DNA of 64,000 nt. It comes from Micrococcales bacterium 31B. Lineage in GTDB: Bacteria; Actinomycetota; Actinomycetes; Actinomycetales; Dermabacteraceae. Shown one piece after another: positions 44,910 to 53,897 of this stretch. The notes under the pieces were generated by a model. It did no database searches, was not told where the DNA came from, and saw only the letters and a list, made by a program, of their open reading frames with translations. The stretch lies in the NCBI GenBank assembly GCA_022803075.1, contig JAFFTF010000002.1, positions 412,090-476,089 of the forward strand. Direction: 5' to 3'. The translations under genes and the position numbers were made by a program. Position 1 is the stretch's first letter. Every line of letters starts with the position of its first letter.

Positions 44910-47642
44910 CTACCCGTCGCTGAGACGCGGCAGGGCGCGTCGGGCGAGGTCGTTGCGTTGCGCGCCCGCGATGCTGACGCGCGCGGTGAGCACCGCGAGG
45001 GTGACCTCGGCCCCGGGTGGCGCGACCACCACGGGGTACAGTTGCAGGCTGGCGATCTCGGGCACGTCGTCGGCGAATTGGGACGCGCGGGCGATCAGGT
45101 TCTCGAGTGCGGGCACGTCCACTGCGGGGAGCCCGCCGTACCCGAAGAGCTTGGGCGCGGCCCGCACCGAGCGCACCATACTCGCGACATCTTCGGTGCT
45201 GAGCGGTGCGATGCGCTGCGCGACATCGTCGAGGAGGTTGATCGCGTCGCCCGCGAGGCCGAACGAGACGACAGGGCCGAAGAGTGGGTCTTCTTCGGTG
45301 CGCACCACGCACGCGGTGCCGAGCGGGGCCATGCGCTGCACCTCAAAGGGTGCCTCGGTGACCTGCCCGAGATTTCGTTGCATGACGGCGACGGCGCGGC
45401 GCAGCTCATCGGCGTTTTCGATGTCGAGGCGCACGCCTCCCATGTCGGCGCGGTGACGATAGCGGGCGGAGGCGGACTTTAACACCACCGGGTAGCCGAG
45501 GTGTTCCGCGGCCGCTACCGCCTCGTCGGCGGTTCTCGCCTCGCGGGCCTCCCAGACGTCGATGCCATAGCAGGCCAACAGCTCGCGTACCGTCTCGGCG
45601 TCCAGTTCGCGGCGCTGCCCGAGCGGCACCTCGGGGTCGCGCGAGAGCTCGCGGTCGATGATGCTGCGGGCCCGCGGCCGGTCGGTGTCGTCGAAGTAGA
45701 CGCGCTCGCCGAGGGGCTTCTCGCGCCAGGCGGCATAGCGGGAGGCGGCGACGAGTGCCTTGGCGGCGGCCTCGGGGCTGTCGAAGTGGGGTACCACCAC
45801 GCGCCCCGCATCGGTGGGGTAGGTGGCCTGGAGGTCCTGATCGCGAATCACGCCGACCGAGCCGGTGCTGAGGCTGGGGTTCACGTTTTCGGGGCCGATG
45901 AAGCACGAGAGCACCATCGTGTCGGGGTGTTTCGCGGCGGCGCGCGCGAGCGCCTTGGCGATCGGGGCGAGGGGGGTCGAGATCGGAGTGACGACGTTGG
46001 CGAACACGATGTCCACCTCGTCGCTGCTGAGGTGACGCTCGAAGGTGGCCTCGAAGTCGGCCAGCGGGGAGTGCACGTTCAGCGAGCTATCGACGGTGGC
46101 ACGCAGGTCTCTATCGACCAGCAGATCGGCAATCAGCGAACCCATGGCCTCGGAGTTGCTGACGATGCTGACCCTCGGGCCGCGCGGCAGCGGCTGGTGA
46201 CAGAGCAGGTCCGCGACGTCGAACATGTCGCTCGTATTGTCGACGCTGATGACGCCGGCCTGGCGAAACATGGCCTTCACGGTCGTCTTCGTGGCACTCG
46301 TGTGCCGCACCGCGTGCCCGGGCGGCACCTTGAATCCCGCACCGCCCGTCTTCACCACGATCACGGGCTTGCTGCGCGACAACCGCCGCGCGATACGTGA
46401 AAACTTGCGCGGGTTTCCGATCGACTCAAGATAAATGCCGACCACTCGAGTGGCCGGGTCTTCTTCCCAGTACTGCATGCAGTCATTGCCCGAGACGTCG
46501 GCTCGATTGCCCGCCGATACGAAACTTGAAATACCCAGGTCACGACGCACCGCCGCCGTCAACACCGCCACGCTCATGGCACCCGACTGGCTGAACAGGG
46601 CGAGGTTGCCCGCGCGCGGCAGCACCGGAGCGAGCGAGGCATTGAGCGCGACCTCGGCCGTGGCATTAATGACTCCCAGCGAGTTGGGCCCAACCACCCG
46701 CATACCGTGACGGCGGGCTTGTCGCACCACCTGATTTTGAAGTCGCAGACCCCCGTCGTCGACCTCCGCGAAACCCCGCGACACGATGATCGCGGCTTTG
46801 ATACCGGCCCTGGCACAATCGCCCACCACCTCGGGTACGGACGCCGCGGGCACGGCTACCAGCGCCAGCTCGGCCGGGGTGGGCAACTCGGAGAGCCGCG
46901 CAAACGATGCGACCCCCGCCACCTCGAAAGCCTCGGGATTCACGGCATACACGGGACCACGAAATCCGCCCTCGATGACGTTCTTCAGCAGCCGGTTGCC
47001 GACCGCCTGCGGGTCGCGCGAGGCGCCGATGACGACCACCGACTCGGGGGCCAGGGCGGGCCGAAGGCTCTTCGCCTCGGCGCGGTGTTCGCGGGCGGCG
47101 GCCACGGCGAGCGACTTCTCCGTGGGGTGAATGTCGAACTCGACGTTGACCACACCGTCGTCGTAACCCTGCTTGACGTGATAACCGGCCTCGGTAAAGA
47201 CCGTGATCATCTTGCGGTTCTGGGGTAGCACCTCGGCCACGAAACGGCGGATTCCACTCTCGCGGGCGACGTCGGCCAAGTGTTCCAGCAAGACGGAGCC
47301 AAGGCCCCGGCCCTGATGCTGATCGGAGACATTGAACGCGACCTCGGCGTCACCGTCGCCCAGGGCGTCATAGCGACCCACGGCGATGATGTCGTCCTCA
47401 ATGGTGACCACGAGCGCGACACGCTCCACGAAATCCACCTCGGTGAAGCGACTCAGGTCGCGCTTGCTGAGCTCGCGCAGGGGCGCGAAAAACCGCAAAT
47501 AAATGGATTCGGCGGACTGGCGCTTGTGAAACGCCTGCAGCGCGTCTTTGTCGTCGGGCCGAATCGGACGAACGTGGGCCGCAGCGCCGTCGCGAAGCGC
47601 AACGTCGGCCTCCCATTGCGAGGGGTAACGCGGGGCTGACAT
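44910..47642 (-). CDS. GNAT acetyltransferase / acetate-CoA ligase-like fusion (Pat-like)
   Basis: 910 residues. An N-terminal GNAT domain (about 12-165; GRGLGSVLLEHL) is fused to an ADP-forming acyl-CoA synthetase-like part: CoA-binding Rossmann (about 190-310), flavodoxin-like succinyl-CoA ligase domains, and a C-terminal ATP-grasp. Related Pat/AcuA-type proteins acetylate acyl-CoA synthetases and other proteins. Here GNAT is N-terminal and no cyclic-nucleotide domain is present. ATG 47642 has a weak AAGGG upstream. Confidence 0.88.
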   Translation of the reverse strand: MSAPRYPSQWEADVALRDGAAAHVRPIRPDDKDALQAFHKRQSAESIYLRFFAPLRELSKRDLSRFTEVDFVERVALVVTIEDDIIAVGRYDALGDGDAEVAFNVSDQHQGRGLGSVLLEHLADVARESGIRRFVAEVLPQNRKMITVFTEAGYHVKQGYDDGVVNVEFDIHPTEKSLAVAAAREHRAEAKSLRPALAPESVVVIGASRDPQAVGNRLLKNVIEGGFRGPVYAVNPEAFEVAGVASFARLSELPTPAELALVAVPAASVPEVVGDCARAGIKAAIIVSRGFAEVDDGGLRLQNQVVRQARRHGMRVVGPNSLGVINATAEVALNASLAPVLPRAGNLALFSQSGAMSVAVLTAAVRRDLGISSFVSAGNRADVSGNDCMQYWEEDPATRVVGIYLESIGNPRKFSRIARRLSRSKPVIVVKTGGAGFKVPPGHAVRHTSATKTTVKAMFRQAGVISVDNTSDMFDVADLLCHQPLPRGPRVSIVSNSEAMGSLIADLLVDRDLRATVDSSLNVHSPLADFEATFERHLSSDEVDIVFANVVTPISTPLAPIAKALARAAAKHPDTMVLSCFIGPENVNPSLSTGSVGVIRDQDLQATYPTDAGRVVVPHFDSPEAAAKALVAASRYAAWREKPLGERVYFDDTDRPRARSIIDRELSRDPEVPLGQRRELDAETVRELLACYGIDVWEAREARTADEAVAAAEHLGYPVVLKSASARYRHRADMGGVRLDIENADELRRAVAVMQRNLGQVTEAPFEVQRMAPLGTACVVRTEEDPLFGPVVSFGLAGDAINLLDDVAQRIAPLSTEDVASMVRSVRAAPKLFGYGGLPAVDVPALENLIARASQFADDVPEIASLQLYPVVVAPPGAEVTLAVLTARVSIAGAQRNDLARRALPRLSDG

Positions 47643-47720
47643 GCCCTTAGCGTAGTCGTCACAGGGTGTCGGCCCCCGCGCCTCATCAAAAAGTGGCCCT
47701 CGCCTTGGCACAATCAAGAT

Positions 47721-50333
47721 ATGGCACGCTCACCCCGCTCGAAGGCCCCCGCGCCCCAGGAGCCCTTCGACGAAAAGATCATCGACATCGACGTCTCCCA
47801 AGAGATGGAGGGGTCGTTCCTGGAGTATGCCTACTCGGTGATCTACTCGCGCGCCCTGCCCGATGCGCGCGACGGCCTGAAGCCGGTGCAGCGGCGCATC
47901 CTTTACATGATGAGCGACATGGGCCTGCAACCGAACCACGCTCACGTGAAGTCGCAGCGCGTCGTCGGCGAGGTCATGGGCAAGTTGCATCCGCATGGCG
48001 ACGGCGCCATCTACGACGCGCTCGTGCGCCTCGCCCAGCCCTTCACCATGCGACTGCCCCTCGTCGACGGGCATGGCAACTTCGGTTCGCTCGACGACGG
48101 CCCCGCCGCCGCGCGCTACACCGAGGCGCGCATGGCCCACGCCTCCGTGTCGATGACCCAGTCGCTCGGCGAGGACGTCGTCGATTTCGTGCCGAATTAC
48201 GACGCGAAGTTTCTCCAACCCGAGGTGCTGCCCGCCGCTTTTCCCAACCTGCTGGTGAACGGAGCGTCCGGGATCGCCGTGGGCATGGCCACCAACATGG
48301 CGCCCCACAACCTGGTTGAGGTGGTCTCGGCCGCGAAGCACCTGCTGGCCCACCCGGCCGCAACCCTCGACGATCTCATGCGCTTCGTGCCGGGGCCCGA
48401 CCTGCCGGGCGGCGGCAAGATCATCGGGCTCGACGGCATCCGCGACGCGTATCGCACGGGCCGTGGCTCGTTCCGCACGCGCGCGACGACTCGCATCGAA
48501 TCGCCGAATCCGCGCAAGAAGTCGATCATCGTCACCGAGCTGCCGCACCAGGTGGGCCCCGAAAAGGTGATCGAGAAGATTAAAGACGCCGTGCAGTCCA
48601 AGAAACTGCAGGGAGTCTCGAACGTGCAAGACCTCACCGACCGGCACCACGGCCTGCGCCTCGTGATCGACATCAAGACGGGCTTCAACCCCGACGCCGT
48701 GCTCGAACAGCTCTTCAGGCTCACGCCAATGGAGGACTCGTTCAGCATGAACAACGTCGCCCTGGTCGAGGGCCAGCCGCGCACGCTGGGCCTGCGCGAA
48801 CTGCTCGAAGTGTTTGTCAATCACCGGCTCGACGTGGTGCGCCGACGCTGCGAGTTCAGGCTCGGCAAGCGCCGCGAGCGCCTCCACCTCGTCGAGGGCC
48901 TGCTGCTTGCGATCCTCGACATCGACGAGGTCATTCAGGTGATTCGCTCGTCCGACGATTCTGACGCGGCCCGCGAGCGACTCATGCAGGTTTTCGATCT
49001 GTCTGAGGTGCAGGCGAATTACATCCTCGAGCTGCGACTGCGCCGCCTCACCAAGTTTTCGCGCATCGAGCTCGAAAACGAAAAGACGCAGTTGCTCGAA
49101 GAGATCGCCGAGTTGGAGGGGATCCTCGCGAGTGACGAGCTGCTGCGCGGCCTCGTCACCGACGAGCTCTCGGCGGTGGCCAGCGAGTTTGGTGACGCCC
49201 GCCGCACGGTGCTGCTCGAAGCCTCGGGCATCGCCGCGCCCACCGCGAAGAACGCCACCCCCCTCGAAATCGCAGACGACCCCTGCTGGGTGGTGCTCTC
49301 CTCGACCGGCCTGCTCGCACGCACCGCGGGGGGCGAACGGCCCACCCGCATCGGCGACCGCGCCGCACACGACGGCGTCGCCGCCGCGACCCGCACGACG
49401 GGGCGCGCCGACCTGGGTGCCGTGACGACGGCCGGCCGGGTACTCAAGTTTTCGGCCCTCGACGTGCCCACCCTGCCCGACATGCACGGCGCCCTCAGCG
49501 TCTCGGGCGGCCTGCCGGCGGGCGAGGTGCTGAACCTCGAGCGGGGCGAACGCGTGCTCACGATCGTGCCGCTCGCCGAGTCTGACACCGACCTCGTGCT
49601 GTGCCTCGGCACGGCGCAGGGCGTGGTGAAGCGAGTGACCCCCGACTACCCCGCGAACCGCGACGAGTTCGAGGCGATTGCCCTGAAGGACGGCGATACC
49701 GTGGTGGGCGCCGCGTACGCCTCCCCCGCGGCCGAGCTCGTGTTCATTGCGTCGGACGCCCAGCTGCTGCGGTTTGGCTGCGACAAGGTGCGACCCCAGG
49801 GGCGCGCGGCCGGCGGCATGGCCGGCATCAACCTCGGCGCGGGTAGCCGCGTGGTGTTCTTTACCGCGGTCGAACCGGAGGACCCCGAGCTCGGGGCGGT
49901 GGGCGCTGGCTTTGCGGGCGCGGGCTTTGCGGGCGGGGGCGACGAGGCGGGAGGCACCGACGTGCAGGCCGACCTATTCGAGTCGCTGGGCGGCCTCGAG
50001 GGCGAACTGGCACCTGCATCCGTCGAGGTCACCCCGCCCGCTGTCGGCGGTCGCGAGATTGTGGTCGTGACCGTGGCCGGCTCGGCCTCCGGTTCGGCCG
50101 CCTCGATCAAGGTCACGCCGTTCAGCGAGTATCCGGCCAAGGGCCGCGCCACCGGTGGGGTGCGCTGCCATCGGTTCCTTAAAGGCGAGGACGCCCTGAC
50201 CCTGGCCTGGGTGGGTTGGTCACCCGTGCGCGCCTCGGGGAGCGCGGGACAGCCTGCCAAGGTGCCCGCCGCCGTGGGACGGCGCGACGGCTCGGGCACC
50301 CCGCTGCTCGCGCCCGTGAGCTACGTGGGGTAG
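47721..50333 (+). CDS. parC: DNA topoisomerase IV subunit A
   Basis: 870 residues. Breakage-reunion subunit with catalytic Y133 in AARYTEARM and QRDR HPHGDGAIYD, and a beta-pinwheel C-terminal domain with GRAAGGMAGINL and GRATGGVRCHRF repeats. The fluoroquinolone-contact Ser of GyrA is Gly95. The Asp four positions on is kept. No Shine-Dalgarno sequence; CACAAT ends 6 nt before ATG, suggesting a leaderless message. The partner gene lies about 7 kb away at 57750. Confidence 0.93.
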   Translation: MARSPRSKAPAPQEPFDEKIIDIDVSQEMEGSFLEYAYSVIYSRALPDARDGLKPVQRRILYMMSDMGLQPNHAHVKSQRVVGEVMGKLHPHGDGAIYDALVRLAQPFTMRLPLVDGHGNFGSLDDGPAAARYTEARMAHASVSMTQSLGEDVVDFVPNYDAKFLQPEVLPAAFPNLLVNGASGIAVGMATNMAPHNLVEVVSAAKHLLAHPAATLDDLMRFVPGPDLPGGGKIIGLDGIRDAYRTGRGSFRTRATTRIESPNPRKKSIIVTELPHQVGPEKVIEKIKDAVQSKKLQGVSNVQDLTDRHHGLRLVIDIKTGFNPDAVLEQLFRLTPMEDSFSMNNVALVEGQPRTLGLRELLEVFVNHRLDVVRRRCEFRLGKRRERLHLVEGLLLAILDIDEVIQVIRSSDDSDAARERLMQVFDLSEVQANYILELRLRRLTKFSRIELENEKTQLLEEIAELEGILASDELLRGLVTDELSAVASEFGDARRTVLLEASGIAAPTAKNATPLEIADDPCWVVLSSTGLLARTAGGERPTRIGDRAAHDGVAAATRTTGRADLGAVTTAGRVLKFSALDVPTLPDMHGALSVSGGLPAGEVLNLERGERVLTIVPLAESDTDLVLCLGTAQGVVKRVTPDYPANRDEFEAIALKDGDTVVGAAYASPAAELVFIASDAQLLRFGCDKVRPQGRAAGGMAGINLGAGSRVVFFTAVEPEDPELGAVGAGFAGAGFAGGGDEAGGTDVQADLFESLGGLEGELAPASVEVTPPAVGGREIVVVTVAGSASGSAASIKVTPFSEYPAKGRATGGVRCHRFLKGEDALTLAWVGWSPVRASGSAGQPAKVPAAVGRRDGSGTPLLAPVSYVG

Positions 50334-50355
50334 GCGCGCGCCGAGTTCGTGGCGC

Positions 50356-51285
50356 CTAGCGGTCGAGGTCGTTTGGGCCGGTCGCCACGTGCGCCCCGAA
50401 TTCTGCGGCTGCCCCGAGCGCCCAGTCCACGACCTCGGCGCGTTCCGCTGCATCGAGTCCGCGCACGGGGCGCGGCAGACACTCGCGGGCCACAAGGCCC
50501 AGGTGTGCGGCGAGAGCCGCGAGCACGCGCAGGCTGCCGTGGCGGGCGAAGAGGTCCCACAACCCGGCGAGGGCATCGCTCACGGCGGTCGCGGTCTGCG
50601 TATCGCCCCGCAGGGCGGCGCGGGTGAGGGCGAGCGCGGGCCCGGGGAGCAACCCTCCGATGACCGAGTACCACGCGTCGCAGCCCGCGGCGAGGGCCTG
50701 GGCGGCGCTGCCGTCGCCCGAGATGCCGAGCGACACCCCGGGCGGCAGCACTGCGCGGACGCTGGCAACGTGGGCGGCGGCGTCCACCCCGGCGGCCAGC
50801 GGGGGAATCTTGATCGATGCGATGCCGCGCAACCCCGCAATACGCTCGTATAGGGCGTGATCGAAGGTGAACCGGGTCGTGGTGGGGTTGTCGTAGACGA
50901 CCACGGGCAGGTCGGTGCTCTCGCAGACCGAGCGGTACAGCTCGAACACCTCCCCCACGCGCAGGGGCTGATAACTCATCGGGGCGAGCAGCACGGCCGC
51001 GGCCCCCGCTCGTTCGGCGGCCCGCACGTTGCGCAGCACCTGCGATTCGCGCAGTGCCGAGACCCCGACGTGTAGGGGCACTCCGGAGCAGGCGGAGGCC
51101 GCCAGGTCGAGCACGCGCTCGCGCTCCGCCTCCGTGAGGTACGCCCCCGAGCCGGTCGAGCCGAGCACGGTGATCGCGTCGACCCCCGCCCGCACGAGCC
51201 GATCCAGGAGCACGACGAAGGCGCGCTGGTCGAGCGCATCGTCGTTCAGGGGGGTCAGCGGAAACGCGTTGAGGCCGGTCAGCAT
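50356..51285 (-). CDS. DapA/NAL family aldolase or lyase
   Basis: 309 residues, TIM barrel of the dihydrodipicolinate synthase / N-acetylneuraminate lyase family. The Schiff-base Lys is in IASIKIPPLAAG, the Tyr in VVVYDNPTT, and GSTGSGAYL is the pyruvate carboxylate site. Class I aldolase or lyase chemistry on 2-oxo acids. Not part of a lysine operon here, so the true substrate is uncertain. GAGAAGGAG lies before ATG 51285. Confidence 0.88.
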   Translation of the reverse strand: MLTGLNAFPLTPLNDDALDQRAFVVLLDRLVRAGVDAITVLGSTGSGAYLTEAERERVLDLAASACSGVPLHVGVSALRESQVLRNVRAAERAGAAAVLLAPMSYQPLRVGEVFELYRSVCESTDLPVVVYDNPTTTRFTFDHALYERIAGLRGIASIKIPPLAAGVDAAAHVASVRAVLPPGVSLGISGDGSAAQALAAGCDAWYSVIGGLLPGPALALTRAALRGDTQTATAVSDALAGLWDLFARHGSLRVLAALAAHLGLVARECLPRPVRGLDAAERAEVVDWALGAAAEFGAHVATGPNDLDR

Positions 51286-51312
51286 GGCAAACTCCTTCTC
51301 TTGTGGTTCAGG

Positions 51313-52251
51313 TTAGCGTCTGGCCCGCACGGCTCCCGCGGCGCATGCGATCACGATCGCTCCGCCGATCCACACGGCTGGCCCCAGGTGCTCGCCTAGC
51401 AGCAGTCCCGCCCACGCGAGGCTCAGCATGGGCTGCACGAGCTGCACCTGGCTCACGCTCGCGATGGGGCCGAGCGCCAGGCCGCCGTACCACGCGAAGA
51501 AACCCACATACATGCTGACGACGCCCAGATAGCCGAATGCGAGCCACTCGATAGCGCCACCGTGCGGCACGCCTTCGCCCAGCGAGACCCACGTCAGCGC
51601 CAGGGTTGCGGGCGCGGCCACCAGTAGCGCCCACGAGATCGTTTGCCACGCGCCCAACTCGCGCGCCAGCAGAGCGCCCTCGGCGTAGCCGACCGCCGCC
51701 GCGATAACGGCGGCGATGAGGAGGGCATCCGCGGCGGTGGGAACCTCGAAACGACCTCCCTGCAGGGCCCCGAACGCGAGTGCGGCCGCGGCCCCGAGCC
51801 CGTTAAAGGCCCAGAACCGCGCGCCCTGCCGCTCCTTCGCGCGCAGGGTCGCCGCGATGGCGGTGGCCGCGGGGAGCAGGGCGATCACGATGGTGCCGTG
51901 GCTGGCCGGTGCCGTCTGCAGGGCCAAGGAGGTGAGCAGCGGGAACCCCAGCACGATGCCCCCCGCAACGACCGCGAGGCGGGCCCACTGGACGCCCCGG
52001 GGGCGGGCCGGGCGCGTCACCGCCAGCATGAGGGCGGCCAGTATCGCTGCGACGACCGCGCGGCCGTTCGCGATGAAGAGGGGTGACATGCCGTGCACGG
52101 CGAGTCGAGTGAGCGGGATCGTGAACGAAAACGCGAGGACCCCCAGCGCACCGAGGGCGATGCCCCGCAGCCTCGGGGCGGACCGCACGGGCGACAACCC
52201 CGGCGATAGCACGGGCGAGCAAACGTCGATAGCGCTACTATGTTCTCTCAT
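51313..52251 (-). CDS. EamA/DMT family transporter
   Basis: 312 residues, ten transmembrane helices in two EamA repeats (FSFTIPLTRLAV..., YLGVVSMYVGFFAWYGGLALGPIASVSQVQLVQP). Probable metabolite exporter. The ATG overlaps the start of the divergent MocR gene by two bases; other starts 15-30 codons later are possible. Regulation by the divergent MocR is likely. Confidence 0.85.
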   Translation of the reverse strand: MREHSSAIDVCSPVLSPGLSPVRSAPRLRGIALGALGVLAFSFTIPLTRLAVHGMSPLFIANGRAVVAAILAALMLAVTRPARPRGVQWARLAVVAGGIVLGFPLLTSLALQTAPASHGTIVIALLPAATAIAATLRAKERQGARFWAFNGLGAAAALAFGALQGGRFEVPTAADALLIAAVIAAAVGYAEGALLARELGAWQTISWALLVAAPATLALTWVSLGEGVPHGGAIEWLAFGYLGVVSMYVGFFAWYGGLALGPIASVSQVQLVQPMLSLAWAGLLLGEHLGPAVWIGGAIVIACAAGAVRARR

Positions 52252-52264
52252 GAATAACGATAGC
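52204..52264. promoter_or_regulatory. Three CGATAGC direct repeats, probable MocR operators
   Basis: CGATAGC occurs at 52204, 52227 and 52258, around the divergent EamA/MocR starts. TACTAT (52236-52241) ends 8 nt before ATG 52250. Direct repeats are usual for MocR/PdxR proteins. Confidence 0.5.
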
Positions 52265-53653
52265 ACCGAGCGCCTCTTCCGTCACCTCTCGGACTGGCTC
52301 GATGCCGCCGCCCCGGGCGCGCGGCTCCCCTCCAGCCGCAGCCTCGTGGCCGAGTTCTCCGCGAGCCCCCTCACGGTGCAGCGCGCGCTCGACCGCCTGC
52401 GCGCCGAGGGACGCATCGAATCGCGACCGGGTGTTGGCACCTTTGCGCTTGCGACCCGGCGGGCCTCGGCCAGCAGCGACGTGGCGTGGCAGACCGCTCC
52501 CCTCGGCACCCCACGCTCGACGCGCACGGAGCTTTCCGCGACCCTTACCGAGGCTCCACCCGAGGCCATCGCGCTGCACTCCGGGTATCCGGATCGTAGC
52601 CTGCTGCCCGAGCGCACCCTGCGGGCCGCGTGGGCGCGTGTGGGTCGTACGGACGCCTCGGTGGTACGTCCCCCCGCCGCCGGCCTTCCCGAGCTGCGAG
52701 GATTCTTCGCGGCCGAACTGGCCGAACGTACCGCGGCGACGAGTCCAGCCCCGGGAGCCGCCGACGTCATCGTGACGCCAGGCAGCCAGGCGGGGCTCAG
52801 CGCGATCTTTCATGCCGTTGTCGGCGCGGGCGAGCCGCTGCTAGTCGAGTCACCCACCTACTGGGGGGCGATGCGGGCAGCCGACCACGCGGGCGTCCGC
52901 CTCGTGCCCGTGCCGAGTGGGCCGCGAGGACCCGACCCGGACGCCGTGGAGGCGGCGTTGGCACGCACGGGGGCGCGGGCCCTATACGTGCAGCCGACCT
53001 TTGCGAACCCGACCGGCGCGTGCTGGGACGATGCCCAGCGCGAGTCCGTGCTGCGGGTGGCCCGTGACCGGGGCGCGTTCGTGATCGAGGACGACTGGGC
53101 CCGCGACTTCGCCATGCGGCCGGCGCCCGCTCCCCTGGCCTGTCGAGATGGCGACGGGCACGTGATTTACCTGCGTTCGCTGACGAAGAGCGTGTCGCCC
53201 GCCGTGCGGGTCGCCGCGGTCATGGCCCGCGGCCCCGTGCGGGAGCGGATTCTCGCGCAGACCCAGGCCGACTCGATGTATGTGAGCGGCGCCCTACAGC
53301 AGGTGGCACTCGACGTGGTGTCGCAGCCATCGTGGAGGGCGCATGTGAGGCGCGCCTCCGCGGCCCTGCAGGAGCGGCGAGACGCTCTGCTGGTGGCGCT
53401 GCGCGAGCATGCACCTGGGCTCGAGATCGAGCGGGTGCCGAGCGGCGGGCTGCACCTATGGGCGAGGCTTCGCGACGGCATGGATGCCCAGTCGGTCGTG
53501 GCGGCGTGTCGAGAGCGGGGGGTGCTCATCGCGGCGGGTCACGAGTGGTTTCCCGCGGAGCCCACGGGCGAGTACGTGCGGCTCGTGTTCGCGGGGCCCT
53601 CACCGGGGCGCTTCATCGAGGCCGCGCGGGCGCTGGGCGAGGCGACGCAATGA
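52250..53653 (+). CDS. MocR/PdxR family regulator (GntR HTH + aminotransferase-like)
   Basis: 467 residues. A GntR-type winged helix (SSRSLVAEFSASPLTVQRALDRLRAEGRIESRPGVGTF) is fused to an aminotransferase fold, with PLP lysine in LRSLTKSVSPAVR and VQPTFANPTG. It senses PLP or an amino-acid adduct. Likely controls the divergent EamA exporter. Start ATG 52250, possibly leaderless. Confidence 0.9.
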   Translation: MNNDSTERLFRHLSDWLDAAAPGARLPSSRSLVAEFSASPLTVQRALDRLRAEGRIESRPGVGTFALATRRASASSDVAWQTAPLGTPRSTRTELSATLTEAPPEAIALHSGYPDRSLLPERTLRAAWARVGRTDASVVRPPAAGLPELRGFFAAELAERTAATSPAPGAADVIVTPGSQAGLSAIFHAVVGAGEPLLVESPTYWGAMRAADHAGVRLVPVPSGPRGPDPDAVEAALARTGARALYVQPTFANPTGACWDDAQRESVLRVARDRGAFVIEDDWARDFAMRPAPAPLACRDGDGHVIYLRSLTKSVSPAVRVAAVMARGPVRERILAQTQADSMYVSGALQQVALDVVSQPSWRAHVRRASAALQERRDALLVALREHAPGLEIERVPSGGLHLWARLRDGMDAQSVVAACRERGVLIAAGHEWFPAEPTGEYVRLVFAGPSPGRFIEAARALGEATQ

Positions 53654-53897
53654 ACCCGCCCACGCCCCATCCACCCACGACCGCAACACCCAGAAACCCG
53701 CAGCCCGGCAGCGACAGCCGGCCCCCCGTCACACCCTCAAGCACTCACACCACCACCCCAAGCCACAACACCAACCCCGAACCCCTCGGACCTACGTCAT
53801 GAATGACCGAGGCTCGCGCGGCCTCGTGTCGCCGAGGCGGTGCGGGGTTCCATACCGGGGTCTTTCAGATTCGAGGGCGAGCGGGTCGCGCAACGTA
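53654..53897. other. Intergenic region, low-complexity then IS-proximal DNA
   Basis: A C/A-rich low-complexity stretch (53655-53790) follows the MocR stop. CATGAATGACCGAGGCT at about 53799 probably marks the downstream side of the insertion sequence. No gene supported. Confidence 0.4.

Noticed and set aside
53653-53802. Short Pro/Thr-rich frame after MocR
   Set aside because: Low complexity, no RBS and no recognisable domain.
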